Shown here: piece after piece, positions 11,482 to 22,233 of the stretch
Position numbering within the stretch: position 1 is the first letter of the stretch
How the letters are laid out: each line of letters opens with the position of its first letter
The notes under the pieces: generated by a model
Seen by the model: the letters and a program-made list of their open reading frames with translations, nothing else
What the model was told of the DNA's origin: nothing
The model's database searches: none
Assembly: GCA_963978905.1 (NCBI GenBank)
Contig: OZ022259.1
Coordinates: 46,270,727-46,334,726, forward strand
Direction of reading: 5' to 3'
From: Trichostrongylus colubriformis
Taxonomy: Eukaryota > Nematoda > Chromadorea > Rhabditida > Trichostrongylidae
DNA: 64,000 nucleotides
Program-made: the position numbers and the translations under genes

Positions 11482-12367
11482 TTAGGTTGTCCCAAAAGTC
11501 TTGTAGGATATTTCCAAAAAAATCAATAACTTTTGTTCGCTTCGAGGCAGGTCTAGGCGGTTCAGTAATATGGTAGAACGTTCTCTAAGCTTTCTAGAAA
11601 AATATATTTATATTGACCCACCAGATCCCGTAGAGAGAGCTACAATGCCCGTTGTCGATACCCACCCAACTCGCGGAGTCATCTAATATGAGCGGTCTTG
11701 CGGCACCAAAACGACGGAAGCTTGCCACTCCATCAGCCCGGGCATTGGGCAAGGGATGTGTGAGCTACGAGACCATGCGCCGCTGGTTCATCAGCTTCAG
11801 CAACGGCGAAATTGACATGGAAGACAAACCACGCTTAGGACTGTGCTCCTTCTGCGACCCCGAAGGAATGCTTTTCCATGAGGTGTTGGTAGAAGGCAAG
11901 ACAGTCACCGCTACCGTTTGCACCCACCAGCTCCAGCAGCTCGCCGTCCCTGTTCGAGAAAAGCTCCAAAAAAAGGTCCGCGGTCACCCTCCCATGACGC
12001 CGCTCCCTCCGATTCCACGAAAAGTACCCAGGCCAAGCTACACGAGCTCGGCTGGGATGTCCTGCCCTACAAGCCACACTCTCCAGACATTGCCTCTTCT
12101 GACTATCACCTTACCCATTCTCTTGAATCCTTCCTGGCCAAGAGAAAATTCGTTGATAATGACATGCTTGCAATGGTGATCGCTGACTTCATCGACTCCC
12201 AGAACTCGGGGTTCCGGGAAGAGGGAAACAACGATTTGCCTTTGAGGTAGCAGAGTGTTGTCGATAACAATGGTGAATACGTTGTTGCCTAATTGTTGTT
12301 TGTTGGAAGAAAAAATAATAAAAATGGTGGCCGAAAAAAATAATACAAGACTTTCGGGACAAACTAG
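11482..12367 (+). mobile_element. mariner element, internally deleted, with TA duplications
   Basis: The left terminus TTAGGTTGTCCCAAAAGTC matches the right terminus read in reverse (CTAGTTTGTCCCGAAAGTC). TA flanks both ends (11480-11481 and 12368-12369). At 886 bp it is shorter than a complete mariner (~1.25-1.3 kb). The interior carries N- and C-terminal transposase pieces but lacks most of the catalytic core, so the copy is non-autonomous. Confidence 0.85.
11735..12292 (+). pseudogene. mariner transposase remnant (core deleted)
   Basis: The 5' part reads VSYETMRRWFISFSNGE and DMEDKPRLG, the end of the helix-turn-helix DNA-binding region of a mariner transposase. A later part in another frame (about 12026-12290) reads LHELGWDVLPYKPHSPDIA, SSDYHL, FLAKRKFVDNDM and NDLPLR, the C-terminal end including the SPD..xSDYH region that holds the third catalytic Asp. 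The block with the first two catalytic Asp residues is missing and the frames disagree. The gene cannot produce a working enzyme. Confidence 0.8.
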
Positions 12368-12369
12368 TA

Positions 12370-13494
12370 TTTGACACATCGTGAGTCTCATGGTGATCGC
12401 CATTGATGTGCTGACCCTGCAAACTGAAAAGCGCTTTGAATCACATGCGCTCCTCTAGTCGGTGCCTATTCCTAGGCGCTGCAATAGATAGGATTTGGCC
12501 CACATGTTGAAAAAATACATCATTCCTTAATAAAACACTCTCAGAAAGAAAATTGCAAAATGACGTTCATTCTGAAGAGAGAAGAGGATGGTGGGTTGTC
12601 ACTGCAAAAAGAAGGATTGGAAATACAGTTCATGGCAATTTTTGCAATTCTGGCAGCAGAACCTGATGGATTTGTGGGAAGTTTCCTATGATGTGACCCA
12701 AGTTCCTACGCATAACCCGCAATCTGTAAAAAAAACCAAAATACTCATAAGAGCTGAATTTGTGATGAATGGTTTGAAGATCGTGAGAGACGTTGCGTGC
12801 CTGCTTCTGACGCCCAAAGGTTCCAAAGGGCTTGGAGAAAATCTACATTCTGTGGCTTATAATCATTTCTCAGCACCCTTCCTCCATTAATTCACCTTAT
12901 ATTTCCAGATGGGGAAGGATGAAAATTTTGACGCGTAAAAAAATCCATGTCCCTCACATATCCACACGACAATAGCGATTAAATTTGTTTAAACAACCCT
13001 TGGGAACCTTTGATGGATATGAGGCTGTGAAAAACCCGTTACCAAGTTGAAAACAGCGTTGTGTCCGATTTTTGGAAATTTTCGGATATTCTGACGGTAT
13101 GTGTGATCAGCGGAGGAATCGGATATCGATGATTGGCAAAAAGCCAATCATTGATATCCGATCCCGTTGGCCCTTGACCAACCGAAAGAGCCACGAGTTG
13201 GACTTGGATTTTTTGAAATTTTTGCTTTATTTTTGTTTTTCTCTTTGATTCTTTTTTCTAATGAGTTTCATTCACCCTTCTAGACCCTTCCCATCAGTAC
13301 GTCTCCCTTTACCGCTTTTTTGTCTTGAAAATACTTTGTTTCCTTCAAAGCATTTCCTTTCCCTGAATTATGAAACCTCGTGAACCCACATTTTTTGGAA
13401 TTTTCTTCAGTTTTTGGATGAACTAAGTTTTTGTTCGGATTCTTGAAGCTTCTTTTCAATAGTCCAAAATCCCACCCTATTCCATTGGGTTAAG
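12370..13494. other. non-genic stretch containing a short hairpin
   Basis: An exact hairpin at 13118-13162 has arms ATCGGATATC-ATGATTGGC and GCCAATCAT-GATATCCGAT around a 5-base A loop. A 100-codon open frame at 12588-12890 shows no recognisable domain. The rest is T-rich. Confidence 0.45.
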
Positions 13495-14551
13495 GAATAA
13501 GTTCCCGCGATTTCTTTGATCTCTGTTTTTCACAATGTTCTCTTCTTCTTTCGACAAAGTTTATATATGATTTCGATAGAGCCTTTTCTGCTCTACAATA
13601 CGCTACTAACTGTTTTTCAATTTCTTCGATTGCCTGTTATTTGTGAGGTTTGGAAATGAAGTAAGCTGAAGGCAAAAACTGGTACTCCCGACACTTCACC
13701 TTCCACGTCTGCGATCGAGGTCAAAAAAGTATGCCCATATGTTTTCAAAAGAACTTTTCCAGTTCTACGGAGTGGTTCCATTTGTTTATGATGTTTGATT
13801 GTTTATAATTTTTGAGGTTTAGAAATGGAGTAATTTGCAGAGAAAAATCTGGGTTTTTGGCTCATTGAGGTCCAAAAAAGCTGGCCTTTTCCACGTCAGT
13901 TGACATCAGATGAGGGAAAAAGAAATCCCTGAGCCATTCACTTTTATAATCGAGGGGAAGGGTTTCTCGTACGATAAAAGTGTTTGGTAAAAACGATTTT
14001 GTGCGAAAAAAATGCGGGTGGGCTTTTATTGGGTACCCCATTTCTATGCCTCAGAAATATCAAACTGCGAACGTATTCAAAAGACTAGTGGCATCATTTT
14101 GTAGAGCAAAAAAAGTCCTATCGAATGCATAAATGAAAATACTCTTCAATCTCGATGGTAGGCGAGGAAGAGGAGATAACGAAAGTGCACACTTTTGCGC
14201 GTACTGCATTTGTGAGTCTTAAAAACAAGAAAAAGTTGAGCGATTTGAATAAATAGTAGTATCATTTTGTAGAGCAAAAAGAGCTCTATCGAAACATATA
14301 CACTCAGATTTTTTGGTCCCAATGGCAGACGAAAAGATGAAGTGCGCAAGTGCTAGTTTTTTGCCTTGAGCTTACTTCATTTCCAAACCTCATAAATATC
14401 AGGTAATCGAAAGAATTGAAAAACAGATATAAGCATTTTGTAGAGCAAAAAAAGCTCTACCGAAAACATTTATGAGCTCTGTCGAAAGATGAAGGGAACA
14501 ATGTGAAAAACGGGGTTGAAAAAAACGGCGGGGACTTATTCCCCAACCCAA
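13495..14551. mobile_element. FB1 foldback element, copy 1
   Basis: The termini TTGGGTTAAGGAATAAG and CTTATTCCCCAACCCAA are inverted repeats, with TA at the right edge. The interior is an inverted pair of tandem arrays of ~175-bp modules. Each module contains a small hairpin TAGAGC-(A/T)n-GCTCTA (for example 13577, 14268, 14441; a degenerate AGAACTTTTCCAGTTCT at 13752) followed by conserved text GAGGTTTGGAAATGA. Left-half modules point right and right-half modules point left. No transposase is encoded, so it is non-autonomous. Confidence 0.8.
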
Positions 14552-14574
14552 TACATATAGCAAGATTGTTTGAT

Positions 14575-14890
14575 TGCAACTCTCATGCATCGAGGTATGT
14601 AACATGTCATTATTGGGATTTACCCAACATTCAGAAGTAGAAGTAGTAGTAAGTAGGAATATAAGCTTTAAAATAAGGGACAGCCAAACACAAACGAGGA
14701 AAAGTCTCTTCATCTTTGAAACACCTTATAACGGGCTAGCGATCAACCAGGTTGTCCTTAATGGCTGCTCTAATATCAGAATGTTTGTTACTCCTACAAT
14801 GAAGGAGCTGTAAGGCTCTCTAGATCCGAGGCATCATATACCATCCATGACGCCCTCTACTAGTCTTTGCTCAGTTGCTACCGAATTCAT
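14575..14890 (+). repeat. repeat R5, copy 1 (inverted copy at 49070-49400)
   Basis: About 315 bp matching 49070-49400 in reverse complement, including ACATGTCATTATTGGGATTT, GGGACAGCCAAACACAAACG and GACTAGTAGAGGGCGTCATGG-type blocks. Several short frames are open in both copies without a recognisable protein. It lies next to an FB1 copy in both places. Confidence 0.7.
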
Positions 14891-14901
14891 GATTTCTAAT
14901 A

Positions 14902-16099
14902 CCCTAAAGTCCCATAGATAAGAGCGGCCCGTAGATAAGAGCGGTTTGTGCTAGAGAATGAAAATTGACGTTTTTCTTTGGCGCTGTGTGCTCATGATTA
15001 TCGCAGTAATAGCCTACAACTATGCTTTTATTCTTACTGTTTTCTATACTTTTTCTACTGCTATTTTCCTATTAAGTTGTAAGGAAAGTTCTGGCCGATT
15101 TTTCGCGTTCACAAGATAAATTCGAATCTCAGAGCGCGTCAACGTTAATCAGCTTATGTACCTTTTGTGCTCCTTAGATAGACAAAAGTTGCTCTATCTG
15201 AATATATGTTTTATTTGGAATGCCACAAGGTTTTCGAATTATTAGAGAAATTTCAAAGTACTGCGAAAATGGCACTTCTTGGCTGGTTTCACTTCATGAG
15301 TTCTTCTTCAGCTGAGTCCCAGTAAAGGGAAACACAATTGTGAATTCTGCAGGAGAGTGTGAAGCATTGGACGGAACACTTTTCCCTGGTTTCAGAAGTG
15401 CAGAAATGAGAACGAGTTGCTTGAATTTTCAATTGATCAAATCGCTTTAACCAAAACGACAGAAAGCGGTGAGCGTTCATACTTGCAGGAGATATCCACA
15501 AGTATTGGTCCTCAACAAACAAACTTAGTTGACCACCCAAGTAGCCTTGATTTAGAAAAAAACCCTAAGAATGGGTGCCGCGCGTCGTCTCAAAGCAGCC
15601 ATGCGCGAGCACATTTTTCACAAATCGTCTTCCACTAATTGAAGCAGTTGAAGGCTGAAGCCATTACTCGTCTATCATACTCACCAGAGCTGCGCTAACT
15701 ATGCCCCATTTTCCCAAACATCTGGACAGCTTCTTCAGCAGCAGTGTGTTCGGAAAGAATGGTGATTTTGAGTCGACTTTTTTTCATTTCGCGCAATATA
15801 AATCGTCAGCCCTTAACAAAATGAGATACGCAAGTATGCGTAATGTTGCTACGAATCGAATGGTGCCCATTCTGTGCGAAAAGATGCAGTCTGAGCCGAG
15901 TATGATCTCCCGAAGTTGAAATTGCGAAAACCGGTCATAAGAAATCTAATTTTACTGTTGCATTGGGAGTGACTGCTGCTGGAGTGAAACTCAAATCAAT
16001 GCTAATTTTCAAGAATTTTTTAAAGAAATTTAACAATTTTTAAGAATTTTTTTACCGGTAAATGCAAATTAAACCGCTCTTATTTATGGGATTTTAGGG
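14902..16099 (+). mobile_element. full-length, decayed mariner-type element (1198 bp)
   Basis: The left terminus (14902-14927, starting CCCTAAAGTCCCATAGATAA) and right terminus (16074-16099) match at 24 of 26 positions as inverted repeats. TA lies on both sides (14900-14901 and 16100-16101). The left end contains a short duplication of GTAGATAAGAGCGG. A further isolated end-like sequence (CCCGCTCTTATTTATAAC) sits at 26734-26751. The size and the transposase-like remnant inside support a Tc1/mariner origin. Confidence 0.8.
15676..15925 (+). pseudogene. mariner-type transposase C-terminus remnant
   Basis: In shifting frames the strand reads YSPEL and then FPKHLDSFF, VFGKNGDFESTFFHFAQ, matching the order of a mariner C-terminus: YSPDLxPxDYHFF, then a short linker, F-xx-xDVExAFxxF and a final W-Q-cluster. 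The SPD Asp is replaced by Glu in this reading, and frameshifts and stops interrupt upstream sequence. Earlier catalytic motifs were not recognised, so the copy is inactive. Confidence 0.55.
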
Positions 16100-16145
16100 T
16101 AGTACTTGAGCTTGCAATACTGCAACTCAACCCTAACGCTTTCTC

Positions 16146-16598
16146 TGAAGAAATCGCTCACGGAAAAAAGATCTTCTGTTAACCATATATCCATATATTT
16201 ATGTTGAACTTGCCCAATGTGGACTACATGCAAAGTTTCACGCGAAAAAATATGAATCCGGCTAAGACACAGCTGCATAAAGTCCCGGCAGGGTGGGCGG
16301 GGCCTCTGAGGAAGTGCCCACCCTGTGGTCTGCCTCGCATTGCAGCAACAGAAAGCATTCCAACGCATTGCAACAGAAAGTTACGTCAACAGTATCGCTC
16401 TCCATTCCTAACCGCGGTGGACGACGTGACGGGGCTTTTACTCTGAGGCCCCGCCCACCCGGCCGAGAATTTGGGTTGCTATTTCTTAGCCGAATTCTCA
16501 CTTTTGCAAGTAAAACTTTGCATGCAGACCTTCTTAGATAAGTGCATCCTGAATATATGGGTAACAAGGAAATTCATTCTTCCGTAGACGATTCCTTT
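16146..16598. mobile_element. FB2 foldback element, copy A
   Basis: The arms are inverted: left CGCTCACGG, TTATGTTGAACTTGCC, ATGCAAAGTTTCACGCG; right ends with the complements up to CCGTAGACGATTCC. The interior has GGGTGGGCGGGGCCTC and its inverted counterpart GAGGCCCCGCCCACCC. Homologous to 19609-20040, 25571-25986 and 27323-27760. It has no open frame and is probably mobilised in trans. Confidence 0.75.
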
Positions 16599-17031
16599 AT
16601 GTCGGGCGACAATTCGTCGTTTCCACTTTCTCACATAGCCATGTTTAGTGATATCATAGGGCGACTTCCCGTGGTCAGCTGTAGCTAAGTCTGTTTATGA
16701 GCGCTTCGTGTAAATTCGTCTGTTCTTGCAATGAGGCGGTTAGCATTGACATGCTACTCCCACCAAAAACATCGAATCTCGTCACTCAGTCTTCACGCTG
16801 CGCTCCTCAATTCTACCCTATTTTCCTCTGGTCTCGCTTTCTCTCGCTTGTATGGCATACACAAGGTTACAAGTGGTACACTCCCCCTACCTCTCACCTA
16901 CAGTACCTTTGGGCGTAAAATGAACTGTCTACGTTGTTGTCCATAACCGAAATTTTCGGCGTCTACTTTCTTCTCTCTCTCTTTCTTTTCTCATTCTTTT
17001 GTTCAAGTTTTTATCCCGACTTCCTTTTCAG

Positions 17032-17136
17032 CCATGAAAAAGATGGAATATAAAGGAAAACAATGGCACGACAAATGTATCTGTTGCGCACATTGTAAAA
17101 ATCCAATCGGCACCAAATCTTTTATCCCAAAAAAAT
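17032..17136 (+). CDS. lim-9: LIM-domain exon, FHL/lim-9 type
   Basis: After a strong acceptor (CTTCCTTTTCAG, ends 17031) the frame reads MEYKGKQWHDKCICCAHC and NPIGTKSFIPKK. This is the first zinc finger of a LIM domain (WH-x2-C-x2-C spacing: W-HDKC-ICC-AHC) and is very close in wording to nematode lim-9 and vertebrate FHL proteins, which scaffold muscle attachment sites. A weak donor (GTATTC) at 17137 would end the exon in phase 1. The second half of this LIM domain was not found downstream. Joining straight to the exon at 24861 would create a stop codon, so either an intermediate exon was missed or the gene is broken. The family call is strong; whether the gene works is uncertain. The gene symbol is by similarity. 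Confidence 0.7.
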
Positions 17137-17354
17137 GTATTCGAATCTCACGTTCACTATTTCATGTACCTAGATCCATACATGGAGATGCTTCATCGTT
17201 CCACTGGTGATTCTCTTTCCATTTCCTGATCGTCTTATCTATCGAATGTATGGTCAACATGGCAAATATCCATAATTGCGGTTGCTCCGATACTCTCATT
17301 TTTCGATCGCTACGTGTCTTTTCCATAACGCGAAAAATCCGAAAATCCCATTCA

Positions 17355-17705
17355 GTTGGGTATGAACGCAGCCTTGGGTAAATGATACGCCTGCCCTGCG
17401 TTTAAGGCGACTAAGCAAAATGGATAACATACGAATCGATTGGGCAATGAGGCGATCAGGCGATTCAGGCTATACAGGCTATTCAGGCAATTCAGGCGGA
17501 AAGGATAAGGTACGTATCGATTGGGTAAGTGATACGCCTGATCTTCTATTTTCCTGTTCGCTTGATCGCCTAATGGCCTAAGGCCCAATCGCCTAATCGT
17601 TTGATCGTCTCATCGCCTGATCGCCTAATTGCCCAATCAATTTGTATCTTATTTGTTTTCCCAGTCGCTTAGTCGCCTGACGCGATGTGCGATCGCCAAC
17701 TTTGA
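17355..17705. repeat. octamer-type degenerate repeat block (CGCCTAAT / ATTCAGGCG)
   Basis: Dozens of degenerate 8-9 base units, ATTCAGGCG on the left half and TCGCCTAAT on the right half, give an inverted arrangement around about 17530. The middle carries GTACGTATCGATTGGG and GTGATACGCCTGA. A diverged relative lies at 56741-56938 inside the kinase gene. Open frames here are a by-product of the unit length. Confidence 0.7.
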
Positions 17706-17854
17706 ACATGGAATCTGCCGATAAGGATTCGATACGTATCGATTTCTTGGCTCCACCATTCGAGAGAAGAAATGCAAGCTGGAGAACTGCTCATGATGAC
17801 GTGGGCAAATGAGTCAGTGAAAAACATGGTGTCTTTCTAGCGCTTGGTGACTTA

Positions 17855-18083
17855 AGAATGTATATCCTTATGCCGGCCATCCGCGGCGTTCCGCAAGCGA
17901 AGCGATGCGGTTGGGCTGAAGGCGCCGTGTTGTTGGGTCCCGAAGCGATTACATGTGTATGGCGCCCCTGGCATTACCGTGTAATCGCTCTAAGATCCAA
18001 CTATAGCGGTGTGCATAGCTCGTACACACCGCGACGCACGCCGCTCGTCATGGTGCGAAACCCTGATGCAGGGGTACACACCC
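17855..18083 (+). mobile_element. M1-family miniature element, copy with degenerate left end
   Basis: The interior matches 7262-7500 (CGCAAGCGAAGCGATGCGG, GGGTCCCGAAGCGATTACA, CGTGTAATCGCTCTAAG) and the right end is GATGCAGGGGTACACACCC. The left terminus is diverged. Flanks GTGACTTAA and GTGATTTGG are a possible, imperfect 9-bp duplication. Confidence 0.7.
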
Positions 18084-18629
18084 GTGATTTGGTCCATTGT
18101 GGATGGTCTCATTCAGACATTTCACTGGGAAGAAGGCTCTCCTGCTCTTCTATCTGCTCACTGACACATAGTTCATCTTTTTCGCTGATTTTCCGACTCG
18201 GCTGTTGAGTTGAGTAATTCGAATAAATGTTGAGGCAGTTGATTCACTTGACGTGCCGCTAACTTTGCTATCCCTCCAGAGCCCGGTAGCTCGATTCTTC
18301 TTTTTGGAGAGAGAGTTTGAGCGTTTTTCTAACTTAACAATACTCAATATTTATTAAAAGGAGTGATAATTAAAATTAAATAATGTTGTAGTAAATTGGG
18401 TCCATCTTCGTTTCGTGAGAAAACTGAATAAGTCTTCGATATGGCTCCGCTGAAATGAGTTTATTGCTTCAAAAATGCCGGCACGTCAAAGTAATGCAAG
18501 GCGTCATATGCGATTATGGCAGGGGGGGGGGGGAACGTGCTTTTACATGTCTGGAGTACCTTACCTATGCACACCTGGCTGACAACTGCCGCTTTGGTTA
18601 TTATGTCAGTTATTTAACGCCATGTTGTG
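18084..18629. other. non-genic stretch
   Basis: No recognisable exon. A 13-base G run lies near 18522-18534. Confidence 0.4.
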
Positions 18630-18793
18630 CCGCTTTCATACACTGCGGTGCTGGCGGAAGGACGTGGCTGCATGTCTCTGCGTCTTCGCCTATACCACCC
18701 TGCCTCTGCCTACTTCGTCTCTGCATCTCCCCCCATGCCACTCCGCTCTCTGCTTGTGAACGCGACCACTCCTGGCGCAGAGTATGAAAGCGG
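18630..18793. mobile_element. 164-bp pyrimidine-rich MITE
   Basis: Terminal inverted repeats CCGCTTTCATACACTGCG and CGCAGAGTATGAAAGCGG enclose a C/T-rich interior (TGCCTCTGCCTACTTCG). A diverged copy lies at 63150-63275. No target duplication is obvious. Confidence 0.65.
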
Positions 18794-19608
18794 CCTTTGA
18801 TCAATGCTGCCACCCTCAAAGTATATAGCGTCTGCGGGTATGTATAGATATTCGATAAGAACTCACAGTATGAACTTGCACTTCTGAATATACGATCTGG
18901 TTAGTATTGGACAAGTAGAAAGCATGGAGATGTGTAGGCGGCGATGTGTCGTAACCTGGAAAATTAATCATAAATCCTTATGAGAAGGTTTCTGAGCCCG
19001 TAACTTGTTCTTCTCTCGTTGATGGGAGACTAAGGGAGCTGCACGGGAACCTTACTCCTCTTCCGCCTTCTGCGAGAAATTCGACGTTATTCGGGTAAGG
19101 AGATTTCGAGGTCATCACTTTGACGGCAAAATGCCGTGGCAGTACCGGGCTGGCAATGATTTGGTAGGGACCGTACCTGAGGTATGTAATGAAGAAAGTG
19201 AGCTCCATCGAATTGCGAGTGACTGATAAAGGCCCACTTATCAATAGATCTTCAGAATTGATAAGGTAACAAGTTGTAACAAGAGACACGATTCAGTGCT
19301 GTTTGTAGATATACTCGCTACCTGCTATCATATAGATATACTTTTAAGCGAATTGGTTAGACAAATGACACAGAAACTCCAAATAAGCACTATAGTAAGG
19401 TTGCCTTCATCCTCTGCGGCGTTTACGTCAGAATGAGTCGTACAACCGCGCGCGACAAGTGCCTTGTTGGTCCCGTTGTGAATCTGACGGTGACTTATTT
19501 CGCGTGACTCAATGGTCTAGTTGAGCAGTCTTGACGCCCTTTAGACTGTTGCTGTATATCCAGGTGACAGATCACAGGAGTATAGACGACATTCGTCTGC
19601 GCTGTGTG
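18794..19608. other. non-genic stretch
   Basis: Short frames only. No repeat shared with the rest of the window was noticed. Confidence 0.4.
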
Positions 19609-20040
19609 TTCAAAGGTGATAGGAATCATGCATGGAAAAATGAGTTTCTCTGTTATCCAGGTATTTATGTTGTATTTGCTTACCAAGGGACGGATGCGAA
19701 ATTTCGCGCGAAAACGCAAGAATCCAGTTTGGATACAGCCCTCAAAGTGGTGGCCGAGGGGGCGGGGCCTCAAAGTGAATGCCTGCCCCGTTGTCCGCTG
19801 TAGTCGGAGACGAAGAATGGGAGCGTTTACATAATTTCTGTTCCCACTCTTCGTTTACGACCACGGTGGACAACGGGCGGGCATTTACTCTAAGGCTACG
19901 TCCCCCGCCCTCCCCCCCGTCCACAGCCACCACTTTGGGGAGCTGTATCTTAGCCGGATTCTTACGTTTTTGTGTGAAACTCCACATGCGACCCTCATTA
20001 AGCGAATACAAAAAAATATATGGGTAACAGATCCTTTAAG
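19609..20040. mobile_element. FB2 foldback element, copy B
   Basis: Left arm GGAATCATGCATGGAAAAATGAG... with TTATGTTGTATTTGCTTA and AAATTTCGCGCGAAAACGCA. The right arm is its complement (TTACGTTTTTGTGTGAAACT, CATTAAGCGAATAC). Internal GGGGCGGGGCCTCAAAGTG pairs with CCCGCCCTCCCCCC. Same family as 16146, 25571 and 27323. Confidence 0.75.
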
Positions 20041-20279
20041 AATACGCCATGTTTGTCTTGCGATCCATGTCAAGCATTAATCAGTGCGTGGAGTATATGG
20101 CTAAATGCAGCAGCACGGCAATTTATTCAAATCCAACAGCACTAGAAGCAGCGTCTCGTCATCATATTCCCTGGAACATTTATTTTTTGGAGTGTGTATC
20201 TTCAGGACAAGATTTCCCAAAGCGGTGTGCAGCGCGGAGCTAAGAGCAACGTATTTGGGTCGTGAGGCGGTTGCCGTGT

Positions 20280-20440
20280 CCTGCATTTTTTAAGCGTAAT
20301 TGCTTTAGGAGCCGAATACGTGCGGCGCACCTAGCTCGCATGTCGCACGCGCGCTGTGCGCTTCTGTCCTGAGGATCCGCGCCTTTTTACAGCCAGCGAA
20401 AAACTTTCACTTGAAGACACCGGAATGGGGTAATTTGGCC
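20280..20440 (+). repeat. short M1-like fragment and spacer
   Basis: GTGCGGCGCACCTAGCTCGC resembles part of the M1 interior (CTAGCTCGCACCCATCGCGC at 60572). No termini are visible. Confidence 0.3.
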
Positions 20441-20890
20441 TACGGTAGAACAGACGTTGTTCGGACGAGTTTAGTGGCCGCCATTGCACGAACTCGCTAA
20501 TTTGTCGCCTTGGCATGGTGCCAAAAGAGAGAGAGATGTTTCTATTATAAAGCTGTTTTTTCTTTTACTTTTCCCTTTGTTCTCTCTTTTTTGTTTCTGG
20601 ATGTATTTATATGAATGCTAATGTAGTTGGGAATGGCCACTACACTGTGCTGGGAGTCTAAGGTTGGCCCGCGGCCCGTATCCTACAGCGGAAAACTCGG
20701 GAAGTCAGTGTGTTGATGCGAATGTGATGCGAATACACACCACAGCGTCGCGCTTTTGAATCCGGGTTTTTTCACCGATTATCGCTTCTAACCTGGAGTG
20801 TTCGTTACAAAATGCTCATTTCTTTGCATCTTCCTTTTGTTTCGGACTCCTTCCGGTTCCTTCGAAGACACCGGTAGGAGGGCAATTTTG
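20440..20890 (+). repeat. dispersed repeat R3, copy 1 (inverted copy at 57960-58440)
   Basis: The order GGACGAGTTTAGTGGCCGCC, CGCCTTGGCATGGTGCC, AATGCTAATGTAGTTGGGAA, then GCGCTTTTGAATCCGGG and CTTTGCATCTTCCTTTTG is found as reverse complement at 57960-58440. The last ~190 bp also recur as a direct copy at 21125-21310, and the first part as a fragment at 5890-5965. Confidence 0.75.
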
Positions 20891-21124
20891 GTTTACGGTG
20901 TGTGATTACGGTGGCTTGCTGCTGTCGCAATGCACACACGACACCTTGCCAGAGCGTTGAAAGTGAATTCATTAGGTTTAGATTGTAATCACACTTTTTT
21001 TCCTCACACTTTCGCTTACTTCAATTATTGCTCTACTTGTTTGTTGCTGTGTGTTGTTTCACTGATTTCACACCATCACGAATGAATAAAATACACCCTA
21101 CGAGACAACAAATGACACATCTAC

Positions 21125-21310
21125 AGCGGACAAGTCGGAAAGCGTGTAGTTGGAAGTGATGCGAATGTGATGCAAATATGCACCACAGCGTTGCGCTTTT
21201 GAATCCGGGTTTTCCACCGATTATCGCTTCTAACCTTGAATGTTCGTCACAAAATGATCATTTCTTTGCATCTTCCTCTTTCTTGGGACCCCTTCTGGTT
21301 CCTTTGAACT
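21125..21310 (+). repeat. dispersed repeat R3, partial direct copy
   Basis: Shares CAGCGGACAAGTCGG, GATGCGAATGTGATGC, GCGCTTTTGAATCCGGG and CTTTGCATCTTCC with 20690-20870 in the same orientation, about 430 bp apart. Confidence 0.7.
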
Positions 21311-21454
21311 AAACCTTCGATATGCCTCCTTGGAGCTTTCTCCCCTTTCGATTGCTTGTTCATGTGTATCGGATAAGAGGAGAGCAGTATAGAAATCACA
21401 ATGTCAGCTACAATTGAGAGAATGACTTACCAACCCAACGTTTTGTTCATTCAG

Positions 21455-21632
21455 GGTCTAAGGAAGCAAACGAGGGATGGATACTCAATGGTCCAGAGTT
21501 CCACTGCGATAAGGGATGTCGGCAAGAGCTTTACATGAAGAGACTTGCCAATCCTGATAAATCCAATTGTCTAGATGAGGATATCTTATCACCGAATAGG
21601 ACACAGCGAATGAAACTCCATCTTTGTCTCAG
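21455..21632 (+). CDS. candidate exon, protein not recognised
   Basis: An open frame runs from an acceptor (GTTCATTCAG, ends 21454) to a good donor (CTCAG|GTCAGT at 21633). It is 178 nt and starts in phase 2. It contains GWILNGPEFHCDKGCRQEL and NPDKSNCLDEDILSPNRTQ. Three cysteines and charged residues give it a protein-like composition, but it is not a LIM finger and no family was recognised. It lies between the two LIM exons on the same strand. It could be an unidentified exon of that gene, of another gene, or a chance frame. Confidence 0.25.
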
Positions 21633-22006
21633 GTCAGTCCATCTGCTTTGCGTTTTCCTGTTCCGTACCTCAAATGTCGCCAGGTCAGAGCCAGGTTTGA
21701 GTAGCGTACAGGGGCTAGGAGAGGTTGCAGTGCGCTCATGAGCGATGTGGATTCAGGCTCAGGGATGCAGCATTTGGTGGTGTTTTGGGCACAGCTCTGA
21801 GTACGTTGCTACTGGGGCTAGTCGATTTTCTGTGAATTGTGAGTTGAGCTAGTCCATTTTTTTCAAAGGCTAAAAAAGTGCTCCCAAGAGATTGACCGAA
21901 ATGTATGGCAATATATGGCCGACACAACTGCGGCCAACCTTTTGAAAGCACTTTTTACTCTTTGAAGATCTCATAGATCAAGCAAGCCCTTATACCCCTC
22001 TTCCAT

Positions 22007-22233
22007 GGGTGAGGCCACTACGCCGGTAAATCGCTTGACCGCCCGCGGCGGGTGCGAGTGCCAGTGGCAGGGCATGGCAGCCTTCAAGCGAGGCAGTGTG
22101 GCATGGGTGGAAGCGGAGTTGTGACGCTGCCACGCTCTGCCGGGCTCCCAAGGGCAATCGATTCTCGAGTCGTACTGGTGGCGCCGCGAGTGCAACGCCG
22201 CGAAGTGTTTTTCTGGCGTAAGTAGCCTCACCC
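22007..22233 (-). mobile_element. M2-family miniature element, second copy
   Basis: Ends GGGTGAGGCCACTACGCC and GGCGTAAGTAGCCTCACCC are inverted repeats. The interior (GGCAGGGCATGGCAGCCTTC, GGGCAATCGATTC) is the reverse complement of the interior of 7900-8141. Flanks CTCTTCCAT (21998-22006) and CTCTTCGAC (22234-22242) share six of nine bases, consistent with an aged 9-bp duplication. Confidence 0.7.

Noticed and set aside
17355..17588. 78-codon frame on - within the octamer block
   Set aside because: The frame is a consequence of the repeated unit (PNRYVPYPF-like repeats) and not a gene.
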